Below are positions 55,101 through 64,000 of a DNA stretch of 64,000 nucleotides, in pieces (the first letter of the stretch is position 1; every line of letters begins with the position of its first letter). The position numbers and the translations under genes were made by a program. Location: positions 1-64,000 of the forward strand of contig JAJPOQ010000085.1 in the NCBI GenBank assembly GCA_021232515.1, in the 5' to 3' direction. The notes beneath the pieces were generated by a model, which was not told the origin of the DNA, searched no databases, and worked only from the letters and a program-made list of their open reading frames with translations. This stretch comes from Lentisphaeraceae bacterium. Its GTDB lineage: Bacteria > Verrucomicrobiota > Lentisphaeria > Lentisphaerales > Lentisphaeraceae.

Positions 55101-56936
55101 TTACTTTCCTTCCAGTAAGTATTCAACGCGGTGCTTAACTAAGCCACCAAGTTTAGACCATGCTGAATTCTTGATTGTTTCGGCATCAATCGTCATACCA
55201 GCACTATCTTTTAACAGAACAACGCTATTTAAGATAAGGTTTGCTTCAATAGGGTCAGTAGTCTTGTTCAAGATGTCGATCATATGTGGCAGTGGATCTG
55301 AGGCTCCCGTCAAACCGAGGAACTCAGCAGCTCTAGTTCTAACAAGAAGATTTTCATCATTTTTAGCAAGAGTTTCAGCTTTTTTATAAAAAGAACTAGC
55401 CGTTTTTCCAAAAGTGCTACAAACGATCAAACCCCAGTAGCGCTCCATAGGATCTTTTGAATTTAACGCTTTACCTATCTCTGCTTTTGCTTCAGGATAA
55501 GGAGACAACTGCAAATCTGCTATCGAGGCTAATTTGGCGATCTGACCTTTATTGGTTTTTAATAATTCTACGACATTTCCGTTGCATGGAGTCAATGCGG
55601 TTTCTGGTAAGAAGCTCACATCTGGCAAAGACCTTACACGACCTTTCATTTCGCGACGCATCTCTGCTAATATCTCAGAATATTGAGGATCAGTTGCAAG
55701 GTTATTTATCTCGTGTGGATCCTTTTCCAAATCGAATAATTGCTCAGCTGGTCGAGCTTTATAAAAAGCCGATTGTACTTCATTTAGTTTTCCTGCTTGA
55801 GCTAAGTCTCTCCACTCGCGAAAAGCTGCTTGCTTATAACGATAAAAATTATGCAAGCCATCAAAATTAAATGGCTGGTAGTTACGCCAGTAAGTATATT
55901 TACCCTTCCTTAAAAAACGGACTTGGTCATACTTTTCGTCAAAACGATCTGCATAACCAATTGTCGTTTGGCGAGTATTTAGTTCATCAAGAGTTACACC
56001 CTTTCCAAGAAAAGGTTTTCCATCTATTTGCTTAGGTATTTCTAAACCAGCCAAGTTCAAAACTGTTGCTGAAAGATCCACAAACTGAACAAAGCCATCA
56101 ATTCTAGAACCTCGCTTAGCTGGAACTAAATGCTGCCAGTTCTTAGGAACATAAACAATCATTGGCACCTGAAGACCGTCATTGTGAGCGTAACCTTTTC
56201 CCCCTGGAAGAACTCCGCCATGATCACCATATTGAAAGATAAATGTATCATCCATCAAGCCATCTTCTTCAAGCTGCTGAATTAATTTACCCATGTGAGT
56301 ATCCGCCATATTATTTCGAGTGATATACTCTGCATATTTTTGGCGCATAAGTGGTGTGTCAGGATGATAAGGAAAAAGGTTTACATCCTTAGGATCAACT
56401 ATCAGCTTTTGACCTTTTGGTAAGCCTCGAAACAACTGGCCTTCATGAGTGATATTGTTACTCTGAACGTGAAAAAAAGGTTGACCTGGCTTACGTTTTC
56501 TATAAGTAGCTTTTCTAGAGCTCTCATCCCAAACGCCTTTTTCGCTAGCCTTCTCATAGTTATAGTCCTGCTTACTATTGTTTGACGTATAGTAACCTGC
56601 TTCCCGAAGATAAGCTGGAAATAACTTGAGGCCTTCTGGAAGCTTCACTTTTACTTGAGGTCTATGAAAATGAGCTCCGGTTCTAGGCCCGTAAACTCCA
56701 GAGATAATTGTACTTCTTGCTGCTGAACAAACTGGTGCATTTGAGTAAGCATTATTAAAAACTAAACCGTTCTTAGCTAACTTTTCTATGTTCGGCATAG
56801 GAGCGCCGTGCTCCGGATTATAAAGCCTGTACCATAGAGCAGAATTGTCCTCTGTGGTCATCCACACTATATTCGGTCGATCAGCCGCAAAAGAGGCCAC
56901 AGTAAAAAGCATAAGTAAAGTTAATAGTATCTTCAT
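55101..56936 (-). CDS. Secreted sulfatase with C-terminal HEAT-like repeats
   Basis: 611 residues with signal peptide. The formylglycine site is APVCSAARSTIISG with Cys70 (C-x-A-x-R), and metal and sulfate residues appear in IVWMTTEDNSALW, QYGDHGGVLPGGKG. After the catalytic domain (to about residue 480) the tail of about 130 residues is helical and repeated (NLLVRTRAAEFLGLTGASD), resembling HEAT repeats. It removes sulfate from polysaccharide or other sulfated substrates, and an anaerobic or aerobic formylglycine generator must be encoded elsewhere. It is followed by a convergent-independent gap and then the PQQ-like gene. Confidence 0.95.
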   Translation of the reverse strand: MKILLTLLMLFTVASFAADRPNIVWMTTEDNSALWYRLYNPEHGAPMPNIEKLAKNGLVFNNAYSNAPVCSAARSTIISGVYGPRTGAHFHRPQVKVKLPEGLKLFPAYLREAGYYTSNNSKQDYNYEKASEKGVWDESSRKATYRKRKPGQPFFHVQSNNITHEGQLFRGLPKGQKLIVDPKDVNLFPYHPDTPLMRQKYAEYITRNNMADTHMGKLIQQLEEDGLMDDTFIFQYGDHGGVLPGGKGYAHNDGLQVPMIVYVPKNWQHLVPAKRGSRIDGFVQFVDLSATVLNLAGLEIPKQIDGKPFLGKGVTLDELNTRQTTIGYADRFDEKYDQVRFLRKGKYTYWRNYQPFNFDGLHNFYRYKQAAFREWRDLAQAGKLNEVQSAFYKARPAEQLFDLEKDPHEINNLATDPQYSEILAEMRREMKGRVRSLPDVSFLPETALTPCNGNVVELLKTNKGQIAKLASIADLQLSPYPEAKAEIGKALNSKDPMERYWGLIVCSTFGKTASSFYKKAETLAKNDENLLVRTRAAEFLGLTGASDPLPHMIDILNKTTDPIEANLILNSVVLLKDSAGMTIDAETIKNSAWSKLGGLVKHRVEYLLEGK

Positions 56937-57030
56937 GAAATAATTCTCCGTAAGTATTTGCCTCTAACAGATACAACCAACTAAGGAAATGACCTTTACA
57001 CTGCTGGTAACAAATTTGTTATATTTGGTA

Positions 57031-57729
57031 TTATTCTTTATAATACTTCTCTAAAGCCTTTGGTGGAAAGTTTAAAATCTTCTTGTGTGCCTCTAACAGC
57101 TCAGTCGAGAAAGACTTAAGCTTCTTACCTGTTTTACGAAATCTTAGCTCCTTTTCAACTACATCTTTATTCATTTGCCCTTTTGTGCCATCTTCACCAC
57201 CACCTATAAACCTCAAGTTTAAACCAAGACCGCCATACACAACCGGATCTGAAATGGCATGTGCCAAGCCACCAAAATTAAATCCTTTACCCTCAAACTG
57301 ACCTTTTTTAATTACCACTTCAAACAAACCTGACGTCGAGTTTATCGTCTTCACTTCATAACCCTTTGACTTGTTGTCTAAAATCGCCTTAAGTCTCTCA
57401 CCGATTATGCTCCCTTGGACTTTTTGATAATCTGGAATATGCAGCTTGGTATACACCTTAACTTCTTTGGTTTTTAAGATCTCAAGAGCGATTTTCTGAA
57501 ACGTGATGTTGTGATGATCATGACGAATCAAAACATAACCACTAGTCGCAGTTAAACCTTTCGCCCACTTAATCATCTTTGGATCAGTATCCGTAATAAT
57601 CTTGGATACTTCTTTAGCCTCTTTCTCTGAATGAATACCGTCTATGTGTAAGGCAAAAGTCTTCCATGAAGGTTTAGCCGCAAAAACATTTATCGTGGCC
57701 ACTAGTAATATTAATAAAACTTTGTGCAT
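57031..57729 (-). CDS. Secreted protein of unknown function
   Basis: About 232 residues from ATG 57729 (MHKVLLILLVATINVFAA), with AAGGAG eight bases before it; a longer frame from 57792 has no ribosome site. A signal peptide is followed by a beta-alpha pattern (WKTFALHIDGIHSEKEAKEVSKI, SGYVLIRHDHHNITF), and a middle that could be a heavy-metal-associated ferredoxin-like fold, but lacks CxxC. A glycine-rich centre (GLGLNLRFIGGGEDGTKG) is present. No family recognised. It lies between two sulfatase genes, in the orientation of the first. Confidence 0.6.
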   Translation of the reverse strand: MHKVLLILLVATINVFAAKPSWKTFALHIDGIHSEKEAKEVSKIITDTDPKMIKWAKGLTATSGYVLIRHDHHNITFQKIALEILKTKEVKVYTKLHIPDYQKVQGSIIGERLKAILDNKSKGYEVKTINSTSGLFEVVIKKGQFEGKGFNFGGLAHAISDPVVYGGLGLNLRFIGGGEDGTKGQMNKDVVEKELRFRKTGKKLKSFSTELLEAHKKILNFPPKALEKYYKE

Positions 57730-57965
57730 CGCATTCTCCTTAGCTGCATTGAAACTTATTACGATCTCCAAAGAATATTCAGGACGTGCCACACATATTT
57801 ATCATATCTGGTAATCATTAAGTAGACATCGACATGAGTCTTGATGAACTAAGCCTCATTAATTACTAGAATATAAATATCGCAAAAATTTAAAAAATTA
57901 TCTTTTCAACGTCCAATCAGATTTGTGAGGGAAGTACCTACTCATAAATAAAAGGAGTCAATCGA

Positions 57966-59738
57966 GTGTTAAAGCACATTCTCATATACCTATTTACCGC
58001 CCTATACCTGCTTACTGCAGCTGAAAAACCCAACGTCGTTTTGGTCATATCGGATGATCAAGGCTATGGCGATCTTTCTTGTCATGGAAACCCTATCCTT
58101 AAAACACCGCATATAGACAAGCTATACAATCAAAGTATCCGCCTTACGGACTACCATGTAAGTCCAACTTGTGCTCCAACTCGCGGTGCTCTTATGAGCG
58201 GACACTACACCAACCGTTGTGGGCCATGGCATACAATCATGGGTCGTTCGATGCTTTTTGAAGGCGAAAAAACTCTCGGTGAAGTTTTCAAAGACAGTGG
58301 TTATGCAACCGGCATGTTTGGTAAGTGGCACTTGGGAGACAACTACCCATACCGTCCTGAAGATAGAGGCTTTACTGAAGTTGTTCGTCATGGTGGTGGC
58401 GGTGCAGGTCAAACTCCAGACCTTTGGGACAATGCTTACTTCGGTGGTATGTACTTTCACAACGGCAAGCCAAAACCTTATAAAGGCTACTGTTCTGACG
58501 TTTTCTTCGATGAAGCTAAAAGATTTATTGGAGAGAGCATCTCTGCTCAAAAACCATTTTTTGCCTATATCTCAACAAATGCGCCACACTCTCCTTTTCA
58601 CTGTGAAGAAAAATACTGGAAGCCTTACTCTGAGGCTTTAAAGAAAAAAGGTGGTGATAAAGTCGCTATTTTTTATGGAATGATTGCTAACATTGACGAA
58701 AACGTCGGCGAAATCCGTCAATTCTTAACTGACAAAGGTGTGGCTGACAACACTATCTTTATCTTCACTACTGACAATGGCTCTGCTTCTGGTTCGAAAA
58801 TCTTCAATGCTGGTATGAGCGGCAAAAAAGGCTCGGCTCAAGATGGCGGACACCGCGTGCCATTTTTCTTACACTGGAAAGATGGTGGATTCACAACTGG
58901 TACAGACTTAAATCAACTCAGTGCTCATATCGACGTTCTACCGACTCTCATTGATCTTTGTGGTCTGAAACCTCTAGACCTAAACTACAAAGTTGACGGC
59001 AAGTCACTTGTACCGATCATGAAAAACCCAGAAGCCAAATGGGCCGACCGCACAATCATCACTGACTCCCAAAGAGTTCGTGACCCGATTATGTGGCGTA
59101 ACAGTTCAACCATGACTCAAAAGTGGCGTTTAATTAACGGTAAAAGTCTCTACGACATAACGAAAGATCCAGCACAAGCAAAAGATGTAAGTAAAGAATT
59201 CCCTGAAGTTGTCAGCAAACTAAGAGCTGATTACGAAACTTGGTGGGCCGATATATCGCCAGCCTTTAAAAAATACTCAAGAATCATCGTTGGTAACCCA
59301 GCAGAAAACCCTTGTACACTTACATCTCATGACTGGCTCACAACTGGAACACCAACTCCATGGAATCAAAACCATATTCGTCGAGGCATTCCAAGTAACG
59401 GTACTTGGGCGGTAAAAGTAGAATCTGCTGGAAAATACAAGATCTCAATCCGTCGCTGGCCTAGAGAAATAAGCGCTAGTTCAGATGCTGCGATTCCTGC
59501 TGGAGAACCAGTGCCTGGATTAACAGCTTTTAGAGAGACCCCTGGTAAAGCAATCAGCATCAAGTCTGCTGGAATCATTTACTCAGGAACAAAAAAAGAA
59601 GTCGCTTACAAAACCGGTTCCCAAGAAGTTACATTTGAAGTCGAACTTGAGGCTGGCCCATTAGAATTAGAGGGCTACTTCATCCAACCAAACGGCAAAA
59701 AAATTGGTTCTTACTACGCTTACGTAGAAAAACTATAA
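57966..59738 (+). CDS. Secreted arylsulfatase A-type sulfatase with C-terminal beta-sandwich
   Basis: 590 residues from GTG 57966, preceded by AAAGGAG nine bases upstream. Signal peptide LIYLFTALYLLTAAE. Catalytic blocks: VVLVISDDQGYGDLSCHG, VSPTCAPTRGALMSGHY with formylglycine Cys69 (C-x-P-x-R), GMFGKWHLGDN, FFAYISTNAPHSPF, TDNGSASG and GHRVPFFLHW. The last about 140 residues form a beta-rich domain (GTWAVKVESAGKYKISIRRW) like a carbohydrate-binding sandwich. It hydrolyses sulfate esters outside the cytoplasm. Subtype differs from the sulfatase at 55101-56936. Confidence 0.96.
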   Translation: MLKHILIYLFTALYLLTAAEKPNVVLVISDDQGYGDLSCHGNPILKTPHIDKLYNQSIRLTDYHVSPTCAPTRGALMSGHYTNRCGPWHTIMGRSMLFEGEKTLGEVFKDSGYATGMFGKWHLGDNYPYRPEDRGFTEVVRHGGGGAGQTPDLWDNAYFGGMYFHNGKPKPYKGYCSDVFFDEAKRFIGESISAQKPFFAYISTNAPHSPFHCEEKYWKPYSEALKKKGGDKVAIFYGMIANIDENVGEIRQFLTDKGVADNTIFIFTTDNGSASGSKIFNAGMSGKKGSAQDGGHRVPFFLHWKDGGFTTGTDLNQLSAHIDVLPTLIDLCGLKPLDLNYKVDGKSLVPIMKNPEAKWADRTIITDSQRVRDPIMWRNSSTMTQKWRLINGKSLYDITKDPAQAKDVSKEFPEVVSKLRADYETWWADISPAFKKYSRIIVGNPAENPCTLTSHDWLTTGTPTPWNQNHIRRGIPSNGTWAVKVESAGKYKISIRRWPREISASSDAAIPAGEPVPGLTAFRETPGKAISIKSAGIIYSGTKKEVAYKTGSQEVTFEVELEAGPLELEGYFIQPNGKKIGSYYAYVEKL

Positions 59739-59748
59739 GACTCCTCAA

Positions 59749-59772
59749 GAGCTCACTCTTCGCAGTGAGCTC
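59749..59772 (+). terminator. Hairpin after the arylsulfatase gene
   Basis: GAGCTCACT (59749-59757) and AGTGAGCTC (59764-59772) pair perfectly over 9 bp with loop CTTCGC, a stable tetraloop-like closing. No real U tract follows, so it may end transcription weakly or stabilise the 3' end. It lies 11 bases after the stop codon. Confidence 0.55.
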
Positions 59773-59885
59773 AGATTCTTAGCTAAGTCGTACCATAAAG
59801 CTTAGAGAAGAAAACCAGCTGGCTCGATTGCAACGAACTTAAAAACAGTTAAATTGGCTGAAAATAGTTATTCGGGACAGATACC

Positions 59886-60323
59886 ATGGAAGACATAGAA
59901 CTAAAGAAACTTATTAAGTCTCACCTCGATGAAGATCTCACTTTAAATGAGATCCATAAAATTCTTTCAACTGAACACAATGTAAAAATAACTTTTATGG
60001 AGCTAAGACTTTTAAGCTCAGAAATAGAAGATATGGATTGGGGAAAGTTTGATCCTAAAGCTGAAGAGGATGAGGAAGAAGAAAACGAAGTTCGCGAAGC
60101 TCCAGTGCCGGTTGAGGCAACTCAAATCGAGATAAGTAACATCCAGCGACCGGGCACTATGGCCAGTGGTACAGTTACTTTCCTTTCAGGCTTAAAAGGC
60201 GAATGGTACGTTGATACTATGGGTCAACTTGGACTCAACATGGCCAATGAAGATGACAAACCTTCTGAAGAAGATATGCAAGACTTTCAAATGCAACTTC
60301 AACGCCAAATCCAAGGCGGATGA
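59886..60323 (+). CDS. Conserved acidic protein coupled to priA
   Basis: 145 residues, no signal. Helical N-terminus (LKSHLDEDLTLNEIHKILSTEHNVK style HTH-like helices), a strongly acidic centre (KAEEDEEEENEVRE) and a region with a beta pattern GTVTFLSGLKGEWYVDTMGQLGL. Function unknown. The stop overlaps the priA start by four bases (ATGA), so the two are translationally coupled. I infer a link to replication restart or DNA metabolism only from that coupling. The N-terminal pattern resembles DNA-binding winged helices without proof. Confidence 0.65.
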   Translation: MEDIELKKLIKSHLDEDLTLNEIHKILSTEHNVKITFMELRLLSSEIEDMDWGKFDPKAEEDEEEENEVREAPVPVEATQIEISNIQRPGTMASGTVTFLSGLKGEWYVDTMGQLGLNMANEDDKPSEEDMQDFQMQLQRQIQGG

Positions 60324-62578
60324 GCACCGAAAAACCGCAAGCTTACAAGCCAACCGGTAGGGAGAAAATAGCTAAGATCCTACCGGATATATCGCAAGAT
60401 AAAGAGTACGATTACCTCATACCTCACCACATGGAAGCCGAGCTTAAACCTGGCTGTCGTGTGTCTATGCCTTTTGGTCCCCGAAAAATCAAAGGTTATG
60501 TTGTTAAAGTCGTCGATCAAACCGACTATGACCGAACCAAGGTTAAAGCTATTTTAGAAAATGAAGGTCACTTCATCCCTGAAAAGTTGATGAAACTTGG
60601 GGAATGGATTTCTGACTACTACTGCGCCAGTCGCATCCACACCATTCGTTCAATGTTACCGGCTCCAGTTCGCAAAAGTAAAGTTAAGAGCAAGAAAGTC
60701 ACCATCTATAAAGTCGCTGAAGACGTCGACTTAGAAGCTCTCATAAAAGAGTATGATGAAACCACAAAGCTCAAACCGCGAGCTGCTGTTCTTCGCGTGC
60801 TTCAGGCATATGGCGAAGGTTCATCTCCTTTTATTCGTAAAACTGCCGGTGTCTCTGCTTCCCCTCTTCAAAGTTTATTAGCAGATGGCACACTGACTAG
60901 CGAAGAAGTCGTAGTTGAACGCGACCCTTTTGGCAATGAAAAGTTAGTCCCAACAAAAGCTCTCACTCTTACAGATGAACAAGAAGAGTGCATGAAGACC
61001 ATTCACGAGTGCATCGATTCTGGCGAGAAGAATGTTGTGCTGATTCAAGGTGTCACTGGCTGTGGAAAAACTGAAGTTTATCTACAAGCTATCCAACACT
61101 GTTTAGACAAAGGGCAACAGGCAATAGTCCTTGTTCCCGAGATCTCATTAACGCCACAAACGAATCAACGTTTCCGAGCTCGTTTTGGCGATAGAGTCAG
61201 TGTTCTTCACAGTAGATTAAGTGATGGCGAACGCTACGACCAATGGATGCAAATTCACGAAGGTCGAACCACTATTGTTGTCGGTGCTCGTTCAGCCTTA
61301 TTTGCGCCATTTCGAAACCTTGGTCTTATCGTTGTCGACGAAGAACACGAGTCATCTTATAAACAAGATAAAGCCCCTCGTTACCATGCAAGGGACGTCT
61401 CTGTTGTCCGTGCTGCCATGGAAAAGTGTACTGTTCTTTTAGGTTCCGCGACGCCATCTTTTGAGTCACTTAACAATGCTAAAAAAGGTAAATATAAGCT
61501 CAGTATCATTAAGAAAAGAGCCGACAACGCCGTCATGCCGAAGATGCGGTTGATCGACATGAGAAATGAAGCGTCGAGTATGGGTTCTCCACAGATATTT
61601 TCCCAAGATTTAATCAAAGCTATTCGTCAACGACTCGATGAAAATATGCAGACTATCCTCTTTCTCAACCGCCGTGGGTACGCCACTCAGATGCAGTGCC
61701 TGAAGTGTGGCCATGTTGCTAGTTGTGACGATTGTAGTTGCACCTTTACTTATCACCGCAAAGTCGACAACCTTTCTTGTCACTTTTGTGGGACAGTCAA
61801 AAGAGCTCCTGAGCGTTGTCCAGAGTGTAAAGATCCCGAAATAAAATACACTGGTCTTGGTACCGAAAAGATTGAGAGTTTATGCAATGGATTATTCCCT
61901 CAAGCAAAAGTAGCTCGTATGGATTCTGACACCATGACTCGTAAAGACGACCACAAAAATACTCTCGATGCGTTTCAAGCTGGTGAGTTCAACATACTGA
62001 TTGGCACCCAGATGATTGCCAAAGGGCTACATTTTCCAAAAGTAACTTTAGTCGGTGTTATATTTGCTGACTTAGGTTTACATGTCCCGGACTTCAGAGC
62101 TGCCGAAAGAACCTTTCAGCTGTTAACTCAGGTTTCTGGACGCGCTGGTAGAGGAGCTGTTGCTGGAGAAGTGTTGGTCCAGTCTTATACTCCTTTTCAC
62201 CCTGCACTTCAGTACTCGATGACTTGTGACACAGACCAGTTTTACGAAGAAGAGATAATTGGCCGACAGTTAATGAACTTTCCTCCTTATCGTCAAATGG
62301 CAGTTATCTACTTCCGTGGCTTCAGAGAAAATGAAGTTTGTAAGACATCTGGCAACTTTCACAAGATTCTCCAAGAGTACATGGAAGAAGGCGACCAACT
62401 TATGCCGGCCATACCATGTTCCATCGCTCGGATCAAAACTATGTATCGCTTTCAGATCACTATTTTGTCTGATCGAATTGTCCGTCTAACGAAACTTTTA
62501 AAGCATGTTTTAGTTCATGCCAAAAAACCAAAATCTGTCGAAGTTTATGTCGATATAGATCCGCAAAGTGTGATGTAA
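60320..62578 (+). CDS. priA: Primosomal protein N' (replication restart helicase PriA)
   Basis: 752 residues. N-terminal 3' DNA-binding domain and winged-helix region, Walker A GVTGCGKT near residue 245, DEEH box VVDEEHESSYKQD near 340, motif GSATPSFES, FLNRRGYATQMQC, then the paired zinc sites with eight cysteines between about 455 and 505, motif V/VI GTQMIAKGLHFP and QVSGRAGRG. SF2 3'-5' helicase that loads DnaB at stalled forks. Its start overlaps the preceding gene. About 217 non-coding bases separate it from the next gene; no RNA or clear terminator seen there. Confidence 0.97.
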   Translation: MSTEKPQAYKPTGREKIAKILPDISQDKEYDYLIPHHMEAELKPGCRVSMPFGPRKIKGYVVKVVDQTDYDRTKVKAILENEGHFIPEKLMKLGEWISDYYCASRIHTIRSMLPAPVRKSKVKSKKVTIYKVAEDVDLEALIKEYDETTKLKPRAAVLRVLQAYGEGSSPFIRKTAGVSASPLQSLLADGTLTSEEVVVERDPFGNEKLVPTKALTLTDEQEECMKTIHECIDSGEKNVVLIQGVTGCGKTEVYLQAIQHCLDKGQQAIVLVPEISLTPQTNQRFRARFGDRVSVLHSRLSDGERYDQWMQIHEGRTTIVVGARSALFAPFRNLGLIVVDEEHESSYKQDKAPRYHARDVSVVRAAMEKCTVLLGSATPSFESLNNAKKGKYKLSIIKKRADNAVMPKMRLIDMRNEASSMGSPQIFSQDLIKAIRQRLDENMQTILFLNRRGYATQMQCLKCGHVASCDDCSCTFTYHRKVDNLSCHFCGTVKRAPERCPECKDPEIKYTGLGTEKIESLCNGLFPQAKVARMDSDTMTRKDDHKNTLDAFQAGEFNILIGTQMIAKGLHFPKVTLVGVIFADLGLHVPDFRAAERTFQLLTQVSGRAGRGAVAGEVLVQSYTPFHPALQYSMTCDTDQFYEEEIIGRQLMNFPPYRQMAVIYFRGFRENEVCKTSGNFHKILQEYMEEGDQLMPAIPCSIARIKTMYRFQITILSDRIVRLTKLLKHVLVHAKKPKSVEVYVDIDPQSVM

Positions 62579-62795
62579 AATAAGCTTAGCTTGAGTCAGC
62601 TCGAGATGAAAAGTCCGATCATATTGTATCTAGCTAAATTAGGTCGATGTTAATTTTTAAAGATTTTTTCTAAAAGAATGCGTAAAAATAGCGAAAGTTT
62701 ACGTCTCGAGTTCGAATTTACTGTCAATTAATTGCGGTTTTAGCAGTAGACATAACTAAATAATTAACTTTAAATTTTTTATCTAGGGAGCTTTT

Positions 62796-63530
62796 ATGGC
62801 TGAACTTATGATAGAAGCCAAAGAACTCTGTAAATACTACGGTTCTTTTAAGGCGGTTGAAAACATGTCCTTTTCTATACCAAAGGGACAAGTCGTGGCC
62901 TTTCTCGGCCCAAATGGTGCCGGCAAGTCGACTACTATGAAACTTCTAACGGGATTTATCTCAGCAAGTAACGGTGAAGCACATATAGCTGGCTACGACA
63001 TGGCTGCAGACAGACTAAAAGCTGCAGAAGTCTTAGGTTACCTTCCAGAAAACGGTCCGCTTTACCCAGACATGACTCCACGTGAGTCTCTGACATTTAC
63101 CGGCGAAATCCGAGGCCTTAAAGGCGAAAGGCTCGCCTCGGCAATCGATCGCGTTGTGAAAATCTGTGACCTAAAAGAAGTTTATGATAAAGCCATCGGC
63201 AAACTCTCAAAGGGTTACCGTCAAAGAGTTGGTATGGCCCAAGCACTTATCCACGATCCTGAAGTTCTCATCATGGATGAACCGACTTCCGGTTTGGACC
63301 CTAACCAGATAAGAACTGTCCGTGACACCATAAAAGAACTTGGTAAAAATAAGACAATTCTTTTAAGTACTCACATACTCCAAGAAGTAGAAGCCATGTG
63401 CGACAGAGTTCTTTTTATCAGTGAAGGTCGATTAATTTTCGACGGCACTGTTGAAGAATTTAAAAAGAAAAATGAAAACCTAGATGATGTATTTTATGCT
63501 CTCACTCACGATAAGGAGGTCGTTTCATAA
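62796..63530 (+). CDS. ABC transporter ATP-binding protein (GldA/NatA type)
   Basis: 244 residues. Walker A GPNGAGKSTTMKL near residue 38, Q-loop region LGYLPENGPLY, signature LSKGYRQRVGMAQAL, Walker B VLIMDEPTSGLDP and H-loop STHILQEVE. Good GGGAG site upstream. It pairs with the permease that starts at 63530, overlapping by one base (TAATG). Similar proteins act in gliding motility or in ABC-2 exporters; substrate unknown. Confidence 0.95.
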   Translation: MAELMIEAKELCKYYGSFKAVENMSFSIPKGQVVAFLGPNGAGKSTTMKLLTGFISASNGEAHIAGYDMAADRLKAAEVLGYLPENGPLYPDMTPRESLTFTGEIRGLKGERLASAIDRVVKICDLKEVYDKAIGKLSKGYRQRVGMAQALIHDPEVLIMDEPTSGLDPNQIRTVRDTIKELGKNKTILLSTHILQEVEAMCDRVLFISEGRLIFDGTVEEFKKKNENLDDVFYALTHDKEVVS

Positions 63531-64000
63531 TGCGTACTCATGTGACTGGCGCTGTATTTCGCAAAAACTTCAGAGCCTCTTTTAGTAACCCAACGGCTTA
63601 TGTATTTATCACTATTTTCATCGTTACATGTAGTGTATTTCAGTTTAGCTGGGGTGATTTATTTTTTAGAGAAAATCTAGCTGAGCTAGGTCCTCTTAAC
63701 AACAGCTTCCCATTTCTACTTCTTTTCTTTATTCCTGTTTTAACTATGAACAGTTGGGCTGAAGAAAGAAAGTTAGGTACTGAAGAGTTCATGCTCACCT
63801 TACCGGCGACCGATTTCGAAGTTATACTTGGTAAGTACTTCGCTCTGCTGGCAACTTATGCGGCCTCTCTAGGCTTCTCTTTGACACTTGTTTTTGTGCT
63901 CAGCAGCTTAGGAAATCCAGACCTTGGACTTATTTTTGCCAACTACCTAGCCTACCTTCTGACCGGCGCTGCCATGCTTAGTATCGGCGTTGTCGCTTCT
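63530..64000 (+). CDS. ABC-2 permease (GldF-like), cut by window end
   Basis: ATG at 63530 with AAGGAGG nine bases before it. The 157 residues visible start with RTHVTGAVFRKNFRASF, then a membrane segment, FPFLLLFFIPVLTMN and SWAEERKLGTEEFMLTLPAT, the signature of the ABC-2/GldF permease, then two more membrane segments. The reading frame stays open to the last base of the window, so the gene is truncated by the window, not by mutation. Forms a transporter with the ATPase gene it overlaps. Confidence 0.9.
   Translation, partial: MRTHVTGAVFRKNFRASFSNPTAYVFITIFIVTCSVFQFSWGDLFFRENLAELGPLNNSFPFLLLFFIPVLTMNSWAEERKLGTEEFMLTLPATDFEVILGKYFALLATYAASLGFSLTLVFVLSSLGNPDLGLIFANYLAYLLTGAAMLSIGVVAS

Noticed and set aside
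1-64000. tRNA or rRNA genes
   Set aside because: No intergenic region showed a cloverleaf or conserved rRNA sequence when read by eye; a covariance-model search would be needed to be certain.

Overview
The window is a low-GC (roughly 38-40 percent by eye) bacterial chromosome segment. I infer a marine Lentisphaerae-type organism (Planctomycetes-Verrucomicrobia-Chlamydiae group, Lentisphaera-like). The basis is the combination of formylglycine sulfatases, a DUF1549/DUF1553 plus DUF1501 pair, a sialate O-acetylesterase, a secreted PQQ-type beta-propeller protein and Bacteroidetes-like housekeeping proteins. This is inference from gene content, not a database match. Coding is dense. Four-base start/stop overlaps (ATGA or GTGA) and ATG, GTG and TTG starts are common.

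Layout. 1-4.9 kb: two tandem paralogous secreted proteins and leuS. 4.9-6.7 kb: a decayed patch holding a DUF1501 pseudogene, an IS200/IS605-type insertion sequence whose transposase has an in-frame stop, and a possible sulfatase scrap. 6.7-11.8 kb: DUF1549/DUF1553, Tat-exported DUF1501, sialate O-acetylesterase and a thioredoxin-like protein lacking CxxC. 11.8-15.5 kb: an ABC1/UbiB-type kinase with a TetR-like partner, a nitroreductase, and a His-rich membrane protein encoded by a 24-bp tandem repeat. 15.6-20.1 kb: a FliD-like protein, a discoidin-domain lipoprotein and a 918-residue helicase-like protein with degenerate motifs. 20.5-28.6 kb: an aminotransferase, ptsP, moaC, an MFS permease, a CDF metal exporter, a DUF2288 protein and a LeuT-fold-like permease.

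28.7-47.0 kb is a large chemosensory locus. Leftward unit 1 is cheA (Hpt-Hpt-REC-kinase), cheW, and a globin-coupled MCP closed by a strong terminator. Leftward unit 2 is a dCache-like MCP, cheW, cheR, cheB, an ABC1/UbiB-type kinase and a single-domain receiver. Rightward unit 3 is a second cheA and a CheD-receiver fusion. Each unit is preceded by a GG-N10-GC sigma-54-like promoter, and in two of them the distance to the start codon is identical, so the locus looks like one sigma-54-controlled regulon with its own adaptation enzymes. No kinase-to-flagellum genes are present apart from a receiver at each edge.

47.2-53.0 kb: radC, a DUF3047 protein, a tightly packed permease-ferredoxin-permease cassette with no ATPase, and a glycosyltransferase-like protein. 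53.0-59.7 kb: the PQQ-like propeller protein, two sulfatases of different subtypes and a secreted unknown. 59.9-64 kb: an acidic unknown coupled to priA, then an ABC ATPase and its permease, cut by the window edge.

Most unusual points: the ABC1 kinase inside the chemotaxis operon, the CheD-receiver fusion, the receiver inside CheA, the permease-ferredoxin-permease cassette, the degenerate helicase-like protein, and a perfect 14-bp hairpin that would bury the ribosome site of the sialate O-acetylesterase gene.
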